Of a stretch of DNA of 44,552 bases, positions 30,501 through 39,589 are shown one piece after another. Both the position numbers and the translations under genes were made by a program. This stretch comes from a virus. Every line of letters begins with the position of its first letter. Position 1 is the first letter of the stretch. The notes below the pieces were generated by a model that saw nothing but the letters and a program-made list of their open reading frames with translations, searched no databases and was not told the DNA's origin. The stretch covers positions 1-44,552 of IMG/VR virus record IMGVR_UViG_3300035199_000182, one strand, 5' to 3'.

Positions 30501-33500
30501 CTGAGCCTTCCTGTTTACTACATGGGGGACATAGTAGTCCCTCATCATCCCCTTGACATAGTCGTCTACTCTAAACCCCGCACGTGCTGACATATCCTGC
30601 AATCGGGCTATGGTGTTGTGGTACTCCTGGTAGAACTTTAGCTGGTCATCAGATAGTATGTAGTACTTTGCTAGGTCATGTTCGGGAGTCTCTAGAATCG
30701 TAGTCATCCTACGAGCCTCCCACTGTGCTGCATCCATGCCAGATCCAGCAGATGGCATAGTGTCCTTATGCTGCTTCCACGCTATCGTAATATCCGTCTT
30801 CGTACCAACATCCCCCACTATCGCTTCACCTTCCCTAGTAAGAAAGTGAGCCTGAGGTGGCAGATTCGATAGCAAAGGTACGCTGTCGTACACTAGCTGA
30901 ACATTCATAGCCCTGCCGTACCTAGAGCTATACCCAAATAGATCAGACCCATAGTAGAAGTAGTGTAGTACCTGGTCACCCTGAGATGTGGCCCAGACAC
31001 GAGCTGCTCTATGAGAGCCTAGCAGAGAGCCCATAACTGTACGAGCAACATTCTGCCCAAAGACCCACTCAAGAGGGGTCCTAAATATAGGCTTCATCCT
31101 GTTGGTAGTGAGCTGCCTTATCCTGCTATCTATAAACTGTGGCAGGTACCACTTTAAGTGATGTGGGTCCTCCCCAAACCTTGGCGCACCATTTGAGTCT
31201 GGTGGTGGTGAAGTGTCAACACCAGGATGCTTGTTATTCCACCGATCAAGATTCGAGGGCTCATCAGGACTTGGGGTACCTCCAGGAGGACCCTTACTGC
31301 CTGGGGGACCGATATCACGACCTCCCCAACCTGCTCCACCTTCTGCTCCTGCCTGGGCAAACAGCTTTTTATCAGCAGTCGTTTTAGCCATCATTGCTTG
31401 CCTTTTCAGCTCATGTTCGTACATCTCCCCAAAGGCCTTCTGAATTTCATCGTTAAAGACCCAGATGTTTGGGCCCTTACTCTGGTCCCTGACTATGAAG
31501 GCATCTCCCTCTGGCACGCCTCGTGGGCCAATAGGCCGTGTTGTAAATAGCTCCCATAGACCACGCTGGCTCACTTTTCGTGTTCTTCCCGTACTTACTC
31601 TAAGGATCTTCTGCAGTTCTGTGGTAAGGTAGCCAAGATTAGAAGGATACCCGCTCTCATTAAACTTAACTTCAAACCCTTCCTCAAAGATCTTTCTATC
31701 ATTCCTAAACTGAGACAGCCTCTTTTTTCTCTTAGCCACCTTAGACCAGTTGCCGAATAGTCGTCCAGCTATCTTAGTGGCATCCCATACGTTGGTCCCA
31801 GTTACTGGTGGATGGACAATAGAGCTAGCAGGTAACTCTGCCCAGGAAGTCCACCCAGCCACAGGTTTGCCGACTTTACCATATACCTCAATCCTGGCAC
31901 CTGGTATAAGACCAGCTTCAGTACCAGCTAGCTGTCCAACACGAAGGAGCTCACCCTCCTCATATCCCATAGGCAGCTGACCTGTCTTCTCTTTGGCAAG
32001 TTCCCACAGTGTGCCTTCCGCATCTGTCTTCTCTACCTGACGGAGGATGTATGTGACGTCATCGCCCTTGCTGTACGAGTCTATCAATATGTACATCTTG
32101 CCCGATTGTACACCCTTTTCAGCAGTCGCCATCGGACCAGACACTAGAAGTTGGGGCTTTATAGCTCGGGCACCAGAAGGGTCAATCCGACCTGTGTAGT
32201 TTATAACCCTCTCGCCTAGAGCTTTTATATCCTGGCTATTTACAAGGTCATTCAAAGTCTTCTCTATCAGCTCATAGAGAGCTTTAGCTTGAGTCTTGGA
32301 CGGTCCTGCTGCGGTGCGACTCCACGCCAGCTCAGCCGTAGCGGCGGTATCTGCCTCGGCTCTGAGGATACTTTGCCTGGTATTTAGAAGGGACTGCATC
32401 ATATTAGTGATCCGTTCCGGGAGCTCTATGTCCTGCCCCGGCCCAAAAGTGCCCTTTACCTTGCCCTCAAAACCACTTACCATTGCACTTAATTTTTCGT
32501 AGAGATTCTTACCCTGAAGAAGCATCTTATCCTTCTGTGACTTAGAAAGCTTCTTATATATGTTCCAGTCATGTGCGTTTATGGGCTGGCCAGCGTGTTC
32601 GGGTAGTCTAACTCGACCCAGGATATCCGCCCTATGGAAGTAGGCAGATGCAGCAGTGAAGCCCTCAGAGACTGCCCACATATCGGCGTATAGCTGCTTC
32701 AACCTGGGGTCCCAGTCTTGGCCACCACCTTTAGGGTGACTTTGAGCTACACGAGAACCCACATTTCTAGATTGAGGCAGACCACCACCTGGAACATCCG
32801 TAGAAGACTCAAGGAACTCGAAGATCTCTCTAGGAGTCTTCATATGGACCAGCCCGAGTAACTCGCTCTCCGCCATATTAGCATTGTACCAGATCTGCTC
32901 TAGCACACCACGTTCAGAGGCCTGTCCTACAGCACCTTTGTGGTCCGTGCGTATGCCCAATCTCTGGAGCACTGAATCATTAACATTGCCAAGCAGGTAC
33001 TTTTCCAGGTCTAGGTTTGTAGGGTTTTCTCCAGCAAAGCCCGCCAGAGCCTCATCGAAAGCAGGTACGGTGCCTCCTAGATTGTCTACCAGTCTCTTTA
33101 CAAGTGACTCCTGAGTGACCATCGAATCTATAGCCATCCGGAATCTATTTAGCGCATCATAGTCATCTTGGTGTATGGGCCAGGGCCTGAACGGCTTCTT
33201 TCTACCAACTGTATTACCCTCTGCCTTCCACTTCCTCTTACCAGCATTATCTAGACCTTCGTACTCTGCCTTGGACCTTGCTCGACTAGCTATCTCAAGG
33301 TTACGATAGGCTGACTCTTTAGTCTTTTTGAACTGAGGGTCCTTCTCTAAGGTAGGACGCCACAGCTTGTACTGGCCTTTAGACGGGGGTGTGGCGTGGA
33401 GTATCTGCCACAGAGAACTCATGTAGGCATTCCACTTTAGAGTAAGGTCCCTTTCAGATGCGCGAGTCGCCTGCCCTCGATTAGGAACTTGAAGATTAGT

Positions 33501-36323
33501 GTTCCAGTCCCAGAACCTAGTCTCGATCAATTGACCAGATCCATCCATATCCTCTGCATGCCGGGCCGCTACGTCACTCTGGTATATAAGTTTCTGGATC
33601 TGCTCTGCGAACGCCTCCTCAGTAGTGGAATACAGGTGCTTACCTTCCAAGCTGACCAGGATCGACGCGGCTTTAAGTATGTAGTGCGACAACATAGTGG
33701 TATCAGCCCCTGCTTTGTGACCCATGTAGAGCTGAATAGTGTGTATATCATGGCCGTCCAGTAATGACTGTGTAGCGAAGTAGTCACGGAGTGACCCTCT
33801 AGTGAGCTCAACTCCCTGGTTCCAGGCACTTTCCCCTAAACGCTTGTTCAAGCCTGAAATGTAGCCAGATGAACCTGTCTTTGCATTATATCTAATCTCA
33901 TTCCAGTTAGCGTTTAGGAACACTGCGTCTGTGATCATAGAGCCTTCGGCAGTAGGGTGTAGGGGAGCTACGGCATTCCTTCCTTGTTCTTCTCTTACTA
34001 GCTGTGAACGAACAGGCATGTTACTTGGATGCCAGGTAGGCACCGTTGTCTCCCCACCGTGAACACCCTTAGACACCACCCTATTGATGACAGGGGCCTC
34101 AGGGCCGAATGCCCATTTCCAAATGAACGCAGCGGCTCTAGGGGAGATATGTCGATAGGTGATAGCCCCGTCGTCCCTACGAAGCTTGAGTTTAGGAGTC
34201 GGTGCTGGCCCAAGACTGGGATTACTAGGAGCCCTTAGGAACCCACCGTCAATTGCCGTTAAATCCGACATTAAGAGACGACCTAGATCTCTACCACGCA
34301 TCCCCGTAAGAACGTATACTGTGGAGTTGATCCTATCAGATAGATACTCTAGACCTTTGATAGAAGCATGTATATTCTCAGGGGAGAGATTGGAGACTGT
34401 GTGCATCTCAAAAGGATCATAGTCTTCTGTCCCACCCTTGGATGGAGTCAGACCGTATTCACCACTTCGCTCGTCCCACTCGTGTGACATGTATTCCAGG
34501 CCCTCGGATAGAAGAGACTCTGCTTCTTCTTCCTCGACCACATCCCATGCCCTGTCTTCGCCATCCTTGCCTATATAGTCTATGTTAGGTGGATCACCTT
34601 CTGGACGGGCAGGAGAATGAGACCAGTCCCATTTGCCAGTAAGACCATCCTCATATTGACCTAGCCACGCATCTTCCATAACAACAGGAGGGCCCTTTGG
34701 GACAGCATCAATCTCAACGGAACTAGTAACCTCTGTAGCATCCTTTACTACTTGATGACCTCGTTCAAAGATCCCCGTTAAAGGGAAGCGAGGAGTCGGG
34801 AATTGCCACCTACCTATGTCAAACTCTGTTTCTTGGGCAGCAGCGTGAGCAGCCTCTTCCAGACTATGTGTCTGCTCACGTTTGGCTGCCTCCATAGCCT
34901 CTTCACTGAAAAACTCCTCAGGCTCGTGGGGAGTTTCACGACGTGGATCTTCAGGAACAGCCCTACGCTTCTGCCCAGTGAGAGGGTCTATGCTGGCAGG
35001 GTGTAGGCCTTCCCGTGCCGAAATAAACACAGGGTTCCCATTCATATCCCAGTGGGATATGGTATCCCCGTAGTACGCAGACGAGTAGAACTCCCCCACT
35101 GTACCAGTAACGCTGCCATCAACATCCTTAATATGAGGATAGCTGGCAAACTTGTAGGCATAGTCATCCGGCTCCAACCAACGAACTACATCAGGAGGTA
35201 GCCGCCTATCTGCCCTAGCTATAGCCGCCTGTGATTGCTCATCCCAGAAGCCCTGCACAGCATCCCTCATGTGCCTGCCCCTGCTCTCCATAATACGTCT
35301 TTTAACAGGGTTCTTAGTTAGCTTAGCCTCCTGAAGTACTCTCTCAGACTCCTCGTGCATCTTCCAAGGATCAGTAATACCAGTCTCTTCCATGAAGTCC
35401 TTGTAGCCTTTTAGTCGAGCCGTGCGTATAGGATTACGGGCCTTAACGTATCTAGCTGCAGGCCTAGTCGCAGGGGCAACCAGTGTACCCACAGGCCTCA
35501 AAGCCGCCTTTATAGGCTTGGCAAAGACCCAACCAGGAACTAGATTAAGGGGGTCCATTACCACTTCAGCAGCAAACTTGACTCCCCAAGGAGCGTCGGT
35601 CTCATGCCAGGCGTCTCTCTGGGCTTTAATGTTATCCATGTTCCAGAAGTCAGGTCTTAGACTTGATGGATCTTTTATAGCATCTATAAGAAACTGAACA
35701 CTGCCAGCAAAGGGCAGCATTGCCAGCTTCGTATCGGCAGGGGCAGCCAGACCGTACTCCTCTCTCTTCTCTTTAAGCAGTCTCTCGTACTGCTGCTCAC
35801 CTCGCATGAAGCCCTGGACTATGCCAAGAGCAGTAGAGGGCACAATTGTGCCAAGGGTATCCAAAGCAGCTAGTGTACTCTGACCGGCCCTTGTGCCAGC
35901 AGCCCAGGCTACCCCCTGTATACCCTGAGAGATACCAGGAGTACGAGCAAGGGCCCTACCAGAGGCATAGACTGCCTTCATGAACCAGTTCTTGGCATCC
36001 TCTTTCTCTTTATCAGGGGCTAGAGCTACAGCATCGGCGCCCTCTCTGAGCATGTCAGTGGACTGTTCTATAGACTTACCAGCAAAGTCAGACTGTGTAC
36101 CGGTAAAGGGAGGAGACTTGAACAGATTGCTCTCAGCCTCCTCCTCGACCATGAACCGTAGATCTTCCTTAGAGTAGTCCAGTATATCCTTGACAGGAAC
36201 AGGAACATTCTTAGATGTCCGGAAGCGTTTAATCGTTGCCTTTTGACGAAGTTCCTTTTCAAGCCTAGACTCTACGGTAGGAAACTGACCTGGACCAGGA
36301 CCAAACGGGCCTATAGGAGCCAT
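27516..36323 (-). CDS. Giant 2935-aa virion protein with embedded tyrosine-recombinase-like domain
   Basis: A 2935-aa protein, a fifth of the genome. Residues 1-300 include a Pro/Gly start and small-residue hydrophobic segments (for example 140-170). Residues about 660-890 read as a tyrosine recombinase catalytic domain: TGMRGRDLGRLLMSDL (Arg676), LTRGSLRDYFATQSLL (Arg846, with Gly843 where the His is usual), YMGHK (His869) and SHYI (Tyr881). Near residue 1930, RDYYVPHVV and the following FF-x-x-R and YI-x-DP blocks resemble segments of large polyvalent phage proteins. A hydrophobic segment lies near 2455-2475 (LLSIGSLVTAATAMGAM). It sits between portal and capsid genes, as for internal ejected proteins. 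No RNA polymerase motif was recognised. The start overlaps the upstream stop (TAATGG). Confidence 0.75.
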   Translation of the reverse strand: MAPIGPFGPGPGQFPTVESRLEKELRQKATIKRFRTSKNVPVPVKDILDYSKEDLRFMVEEEAESNLFKSPPFTGTQSDFAGKSIEQSTDMLREGADAVALAPDKEKEDAKNWFMKAVYASGRALARTPGISQGIQGVAWAAGTRAGQSTLAALDTLGTIVPSTALGIVQGFMRGEQQYERLLKEKREEYGLAAPADTKLAMLPFAGSVQFLIDAIKDPSSLRPDFWNMDNIKAQRDAWHETDAPWGVKFAAEVVMDPLNLVPGWVFAKPIKAALRPVGTLVAPATRPAARYVKARNPIRTARLKGYKDFMEETGITDPWKMHEESERVLQEAKLTKNPVKRRIMESRGRHMRDAVQGFWDEQSQAAIARADRRLPPDVVRWLEPDDYAYKFASYPHIKDVDGSVTGTVGEFYSSAYYGDTISHWDMNGNPVFISAREGLHPASIDPLTGQKRRAVPEDPRRETPHEPEEFFSEEAMEAAKREQTHSLEEAAHAAAQETEFDIGRWQFPTPRFPLTGIFERGHQVVKDATEVTSSVEIDAVPKGPPVVMEDAWLGQYEDGLTGKWDWSHSPARPEGDPPNIDYIGKDGEDRAWDVVEEEEAESLLSEGLEYMSHEWDERSGEYGLTPSKGGTEDYDPFEMHTVSNLSPENIHASIKGLEYLSDRINSTVYVLTGMRGRDLGRLLMSDLTAIDGGFLRAPSNPSLGPAPTPKLKLRRDDGAITYRHISPRAAAFIWKWAFGPEAPVINRVVSKGVHGGETTVPTWHPSNMPVRSQLVREEQGRNAVAPLHPTAEGSMITDAVFLNANWNEIRYNAKTGSSGYISGLNKRLGESAWNQGVELTRGSLRDYFATQSLLDGHDIHTIQLYMGHKAGADTTMLSHYILKAASILVSLEGKHLYSTTEEAFAEQIQKLIYQSDVAARHAEDMDGSGQLIETRFWDWNTNLQVPNRGQATRASERDLTLKWNAYMSSLWQILHATPPSKGQYKLWRPTLEKDPQFKKTKESAYRNLEIASRARSKAEYEGLDNAGKRKWKAEGNTVGRKKPFRPWPIHQDDYDALNRFRMAIDSMVTQESLVKRLVDNLGGTVPAFDEALAGFAGENPTNLDLEKYLLGNVNDSVLQRLGIRTDHKGAVGQASERGVLEQIWYNANMAESELLGLVHMKTPREIFEFLESSTDVPGGGLPQSRNVGSRVAQSHPKGGGQDWDPRLKQLYADMWAVSEGFTAASAYFHRADILGRVRLPEHAGQPINAHDWNIYKKLSKSQKDKMLLQGKNLYEKLSAMVSGFEGKVKGTFGPGQDIELPERITNMMQSLLNTRQSILRAEADTAATAELAWSRTAAGPSKTQAKALYELIEKTLNDLVNSQDIKALGERVINYTGRIDPSGARAIKPQLLVSGPMATAEKGVQSGKMYILIDSYSKGDDVTYILRQVEKTDAEGTLWELAKEKTGQLPMGYEEGELLRVGQLAGTEAGLIPGARIEVYGKVGKPVAGWTSWAELPASSIVHPPVTGTNVWDATKIAGRLFGNWSKVAKRKKRLSQFRNDRKIFEEGFEVKFNESGYPSNLGYLTTELQKILRVSTGRTRKVSQRGLWELFTTRPIGPRGVPEGDAFIVRDQSKGPNIWVFNDEIQKAFGEMYEHELKRQAMMAKTTADKKLFAQAGAEGGAGWGGRDIGPPGSKGPPGGTPSPDEPSNLDRWNNKHPGVDTSPPPDSNGAPRFGEDPHHLKWYLPQFIDSRIRQLTTNRMKPIFRTPLEWVFGQNVARTVMGSLLGSHRAARVWATSQGDQVLHYFYYGSDLFGYSSRYGRAMNVQLVYDSVPLLSNLPPQAHFLTREGEAIVGDVGTKTDITIAWKQHKDTMPSAGSGMDAAQWEARRMTTILETPEHDLAKYYILSDDQLKFYQEYHNTIARLQDMSARAGFRVDDYVKGMMRDYYVPHVVNRKAQAAKDASFSDRPVLGSNPQFFEERVYTHGMIEGEDVLGAGSATYIQDPVEALRQLTTGVYGWVADKQLVETMLRTPDLGKSVSHMKSPILAGSKLIHALEGGHYVDMELAIVAEAYYPGLVSRINTVNRAAAGGAGLPGGQDILKEKEMIRQAIAEIQSNAVLRFKDSLGLRNPRGIDAFMGGGDEMTKELSELAFQPEAMHELKVYVENMSEHFSVTGIGRLPSMWSSMVRTLSTTFDLGVPLIHGFMLLTMTPTIAAQRGIRKYKDLDILRKEDILQGRESITKADQLRMSAFEGLSWHKTPWAQASVHMMRAFISKDGHKVRYNYLSSKSATIGEMARYGSTPNISSLRETTGEYGIEKLSEMEYLNVGGREITTGYKGWNIGSATKRAENTFNTFIDMLRIEYWEALRPLITDDAELRELAAIVNKITGTLDPVRAGISNHQRQIESTYLMFAPMLRRATAALIWKAGEGAALAPASLLGLKAPRRIGRMPLPGGGEKVALGLERRQALLSIGSLVTAATAMGAMVYFSGNNKKVFDTTSADFMTAKIGGVRVGIGTPYYALMRMASDVIHQMTDGDPGGIKDLSWEDHAIMKWARSSMSPLGSTIVDIVNGRTFIGDPLRDADGSWEKLKLGRYLGRQALPFWGETLMYDFQGWNKLGTLSELVGLRTSPLPKSQQIAQLRLNYLLTDTDPDLVEWRNEQIANGEPVTVDEAPVLFIDLLDERHEDILEIKESMETSKFFQGDPERVKFKEFIDATEKAREEHFTRLTGISNKFESGEIDHREFRRQIGIIDAWLRGIHHANGVTYKTIIEDLDVKRLGRLEVGEGHIGDILYDMYRAEVTGAEDLQDEYGNFIPENFAAHQDNFKNKIHADDWEYVQARAKLNKDLPPLVAELEKARQDLKPFWEMAERVFGKDTGPYRLIQNYYSIPTNEGRARFMLRYPQVKAYMARVDARKDAWRLVNPALSRQLEKFYGYSPIRQKIESGRSKLY

Positions 36324-39300
36324 TACCTAGCACCTCCAGTGCCACCCCAAGAATACCCAGGCATTATAGTGCCGGGTGCCTGTTGACCCATGCCCCACTG
36401 CACTCCCTCAGGTGTCATGCTGTTCCTCAAAGATGCCTCAGTCAGCGCAAGACGCTTGTCCGTAGGACTCAACACTGCCATTAGCTGCTCTGTAGGAAGA
36501 CCTAGATCTGAACCATCCATTATAGGGAGCTCAGATAGACCAAAATCTATGTCCAACATCTGCTCTATGACACCGATCAAACCTGTCCTAGAAGCTACTA
36601 GATGCTTAACTGGATCAGATATGTAGTCCTGTATGAAGGTCCATTTCGTCATCTCCTTTTGATTCTCAAGTTTGAGCTTCTCAAGGTTTATTAGGTCAAC
36701 GTGGTTCTTTCTAGCAGCTGCAATATTCGCACTGTTTATGGCTTCGTCCTTATCAGACTGGATCTGCATTCGCTCAGTCTCTTGCAGCATGCTTGTCTTC
36801 TGAAGAGCCTGGAGTCCCATGGTAGCCTCACGCTGCATTGTCTGAGACATCTCCGTTACGGCCATCTGTCTACTTACTAGAGTCTGTTGGGGGCCATCTG
36901 GGCCATCAAAGGTGCCTGTTATCTCCATGTCCTGCTGGGCCTTTAGTGCGTCAAACTTCTGCCCCTCTAGAGTTCTATTCTTACGAGCCGTATCCATGTA
37001 GCCGGACATCTTCTGCCGGGTTTCCTCTATTGTAGCATTCCACCTACTCTGCTCTGTGTCAGCTTGTGTCTGTGCTGTGGTTGCTGCCGTCTGTTGAACG
37101 CCAAGTCTCAGCCCCTGCTGCCTCTGCTCCTCTTCTAACCTAGCTGTATCTGCTGTAAGCTGCTGCTGGGCTAGAGTTGCTGTCCCTAGTCCGAACTCAC
37201 CGCCAGGCCACCTACCTGTTGTTTGAGCCTGTGCAAGGTTCCTCTGAAACCTAGCCTGACGTTCCGATTCTTCCTGCTGGAACGTCTTGAGCTGATTGGT
37301 GAAATTCATGTCTTGTAGAGCTACTGACTTTTCCATCGCTGCGACAGTCTCTCTAGAGATATTGTCCATCTCTGCTATATCTTTAGACGTTACATTTCCC
37401 TGCCTTGCTCTGTGTTCAAAGCTCTCTTGTGCAGAGTAGGCTAGCATGATCTGCTGCAGAATAGACGCCTTCATACCAGCTTCTGGGTCAGTGCTTGGGT
37501 CCAGCTGTGCTATCTGGTCCCTGACAGTATGAGACTTACCACCAAACGACATACCAGCAATGCCCCCAGGCATGTCATCTGGCTGACCTCCTCCTGCTCC
37601 AGGACTAGCACTTCCCGCCCCATAGCTAGGGGCTCCTTCTCCTAGACGAGCTGCTTCTGCAGAGGCATAGGGGCGGTTAGTATATGGGTCGTATCCCCAT
37701 GGAGCCTCCTTATTGGGACCTTGATAACCTTGTCCCCCCTCTCTCGGGACTACGTGGCCTCCACCAGCAGTAGCTAAAGCACCCCAGTCTATACCAGCTA
37801 GAGCCTGTCCCATCTGACCGCCCCACTGCTGGAACTGCTGGCCAGTGTCTTGAGGTGGAGGCTGTGATGGTGGTGGAGTTTTCTCAGTAGGTGTAGAATC
37901 ATCGGCATAGGCCGTACCAGGGGCAAAGGGACTCCACCCACCACCACCTTGAACGTAGTTACTGGCTAGCTGTGCACCACCCGGAGGGGTAGCGACATCT
38001 GTAGCAGTAGCGGTCGGGATAATGCCCCTATTAGGTCCTTGATTAGGGTCGGACGTGTCTCCTAAGTCAGTCGCTCCATATCCACCCCCCATGCTTCCAC
38101 CGGGAGCTCTCCCTTCCTGAGCAGCATCATATTGGGCCCGTTGCTGGGCAGCTTGCTGCCTCCTCTGCTCATCCTGCTGCTGCTGCTGCCACGCTTTTTG
38201 ATAGACATCCATACCAGTGCCGGGTAAAGACTGAGGATCAACCCAGTCCTCTTCAGCAAATTGGCGGTCTGTAGCCTCTTTAGTAAAGGCGCCATAACCT
38301 CCAAAGTCATCATCTCCGTAGTCTACTGTAGTGCCAGGAAAGGAGGCACTACCAGATCCAGGCCCAACACCACGGTGGTCTACGCCAGCAGCGGGTCCTC
38401 CCATGGTAGTCAGATATCCCCACTGGCCAATATTTTGCTCATTCCCTTCGTAGTTCTTTAAACGCCAAAGAAAGTCAGGTGTAGACTCCCCCTTTTGTCG
38501 TTGTGGGCCCGTCCTGAGATTTTCAGGGACAGGCCCTACTGGAGCTGCAATAGTTCCTCTAGTATAATCTGGTCCTTGTTGCACTTGTCCCCCATCTGCT
38601 CTAGTTAGTATTGGCCTTACTTCCGGGGCATCACGCTGGTAAGTCTGGGCACCCGATCCTCTCGGAGCATAGACGTTTGCTAGCATATCCTCTTTGGAGC
38701 CTCTGGGCGCAACAGCACCAAAGCTATCGAGTGCCGTAGTCCCTCGCAGATCATATGATGGGATGTAAGCTCCAGTTCTAGATGCCTGATCAGTCACTCC
38801 AGTCTGTATAAGATTTTCAACTACAGCTGGAGAACCCCATCTCCCAAAGTCCGTATTGAGCTTCCGGATCTCCTCACTTACCATCCTGTAAGTGTCTGCA
38901 GCCTCTTTCGCAGGATCTGGGTCAGATAAGCCAGCACCTGCTCTAATGGATCCTATCTCTTGAGACATAGACCGCATCATAGATGCCTGTGCCTGCGGAG
39001 TAAGCTTTCCTGTCTTAGCGAAAGTTGGGTCTTTACCCATAGCACCACTCAGGTACTTAGCGTAAATACCTCTTGTGCCACCCTTGTTGGCCATCGACTT
39101 GAGATTCGCTGCGGCTTCTGCCTTTTTCTCTTTTGCGTCTCGGTCTTCGTTAGCCTTTCTAGCAGCTGCGCTCAGTTGAGGGCCTGCAAGTCGTGCTGCC
39201 TCCCTCCTCTGCTGCTCAGCGACAGAGACGGTCTCGAGATACGTCCCACCCTGTCCATCGTCATGTACATACGTCTTCGCACTGGGTGCAGTCCTAGCAT

Positions 39301-39484
39301 ATGCAGCTGCCACCCTTCCTGCCCCTATTGGCACTGTCTGAGAGGCGAGTCTCTTAGCCCGTATCGCATCGTTAGCTGCCTTCTGCGCTAGTAGCTTGAG
39401 CTCATACTCACCACGCGAGTTTCTACCTGGATCATCAGACTCATTGTAGCCCTCCTCCCATGAGGGTCGGTCTCTATCTACCAT
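36323..39484 (-). CDS. 1053-aa disordered and coiled-coil virion protein
   Basis: A 1053-aa protein. Residues 1-130 are charged and Ala-rich with a coiled-coil-like stretch (AARKANEDRDAKEKKAEAAANL). Residues about 250-680 are Gly/Pro/Gln/Tyr/Asp-rich and probably disordered, with a Gln/Arg run (KAWQQQQQDEQRRQQAAQQ). Residues about 700-960 are helical and Gln/Glu-rich with repeated heptad-like segments. The C-terminus is Gly/Pro/Trp-rich. It is coupled to the giant gene by a stop-start overlap. An internal virion or portal-core protein that helps package or eject the giant protein is the best inference; no family is recognised. Confidence 0.55.
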   Translation of the reverse strand: MVDRDRPSWEEGYNESDDPGRNSRGEYELKLLAQKAANDAIRAKRLASQTVPIGAGRVAAAYARTAPSAKTYVHDDGQGGTYLETVSVAEQQRREAARLAGPQLSAAARKANEDRDAKEKKAEAAANLKSMANKGGTRGIYAKYLSGAMGKDPTFAKTGKLTPQAQASMMRSMSQEIGSIRAGAGLSDPDPAKEAADTYRMVSEEIRKLNTDFGRWGSPAVVENLIQTGVTDQASRTGAYIPSYDLRGTTALDSFGAVAPRGSKEDMLANVYAPRGSGAQTYQRDAPEVRPILTRADGGQVQQGPDYTRGTIAAPVGPVPENLRTGPQRQKGESTPDFLWRLKNYEGNEQNIGQWGYLTTMGGPAAGVDHRGVGPGSGSASFPGTTVDYGDDDFGGYGAFTKEATDRQFAEEDWVDPQSLPGTGMDVYQKAWQQQQQDEQRRQQAAQQRAQYDAAQEGRAPGGSMGGGYGATDLGDTSDPNQGPNRGIIPTATATDVATPPGGAQLASNYVQGGGGWSPFAPGTAYADDSTPTEKTPPPSQPPPQDTGQQFQQWGGQMGQALAGIDWGALATAGGGHVVPREGGQGYQGPNKEAPWGYDPYTNRPYASAEAARLGEGAPSYGAGSASPGAGGGQPDDMPGGIAGMSFGGKSHTVRDQIAQLDPSTDPEAGMKASILQQIMLAYSAQESFEHRARQGNVTSKDIAEMDNISRETVAAMEKSVALQDMNFTNQLKTFQQEESERQARFQRNLAQAQTTGRWPGGEFGLGTATLAQQQLTADTARLEEEQRQQGLRLGVQQTAATTAQTQADTEQSRWNATIEETRQKMSGYMDTARKNRTLEGQKFDALKAQQDMEITGTFDGPDGPQQTLVSRQMAVTEMSQTMQREATMGLQALQKTSMLQETERMQIQSDKDEAINSANIAAARKNHVDLINLEKLKLENQKEMTKWTFIQDYISDPVKHLVASRTGLIGVIEQMLDIDFGLSELPIMDGSDLGLPTEQLMAVLSPTDKRLALTEASLRNSMTPEGVQWGMGQQAPGTIMPGYSWGGTGGAR

Positions 39485-39487
39485 CCT

Positions 39488-39589
39488 CTACTTACTCCTT
39501 ATCTGCCTAAGAAGGGACTCAAACACACGTAGGGTCTTCCTAACCTGTGTAGAGAGAGATTGCACAGTATCCAGGAACTTGACAATCAT
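39488..39589 (-). CDS. 33-aa amphipathic peptide
   Basis: ATG at 39589 overlaps the stop of the 184-aa gene (ATGA) and has AGGAGG nine bases upstream. The product, beginning MIVKFLDTVQSLSTQVRKTL and ending RQIRSK, is a basic amphipathic helix. It fills the gap to the 1053-aa gene exactly. Ribosome site, coupling and fit all support a real gene. Function unknown. Confidence 0.55.
   Translation of the reverse strand: MIVKFLDTVQSLSTQVRKTLRVFESLLRQIRSK

Noticed and set aside
33650-34370. Phage integrase gene indicating lysogeny
   Set aside because: The recombinase-like domain is internal to a 2935-aa protein, lacks the HxxR histidine, and no attachment site, excisionase or repressor cassette is seen.
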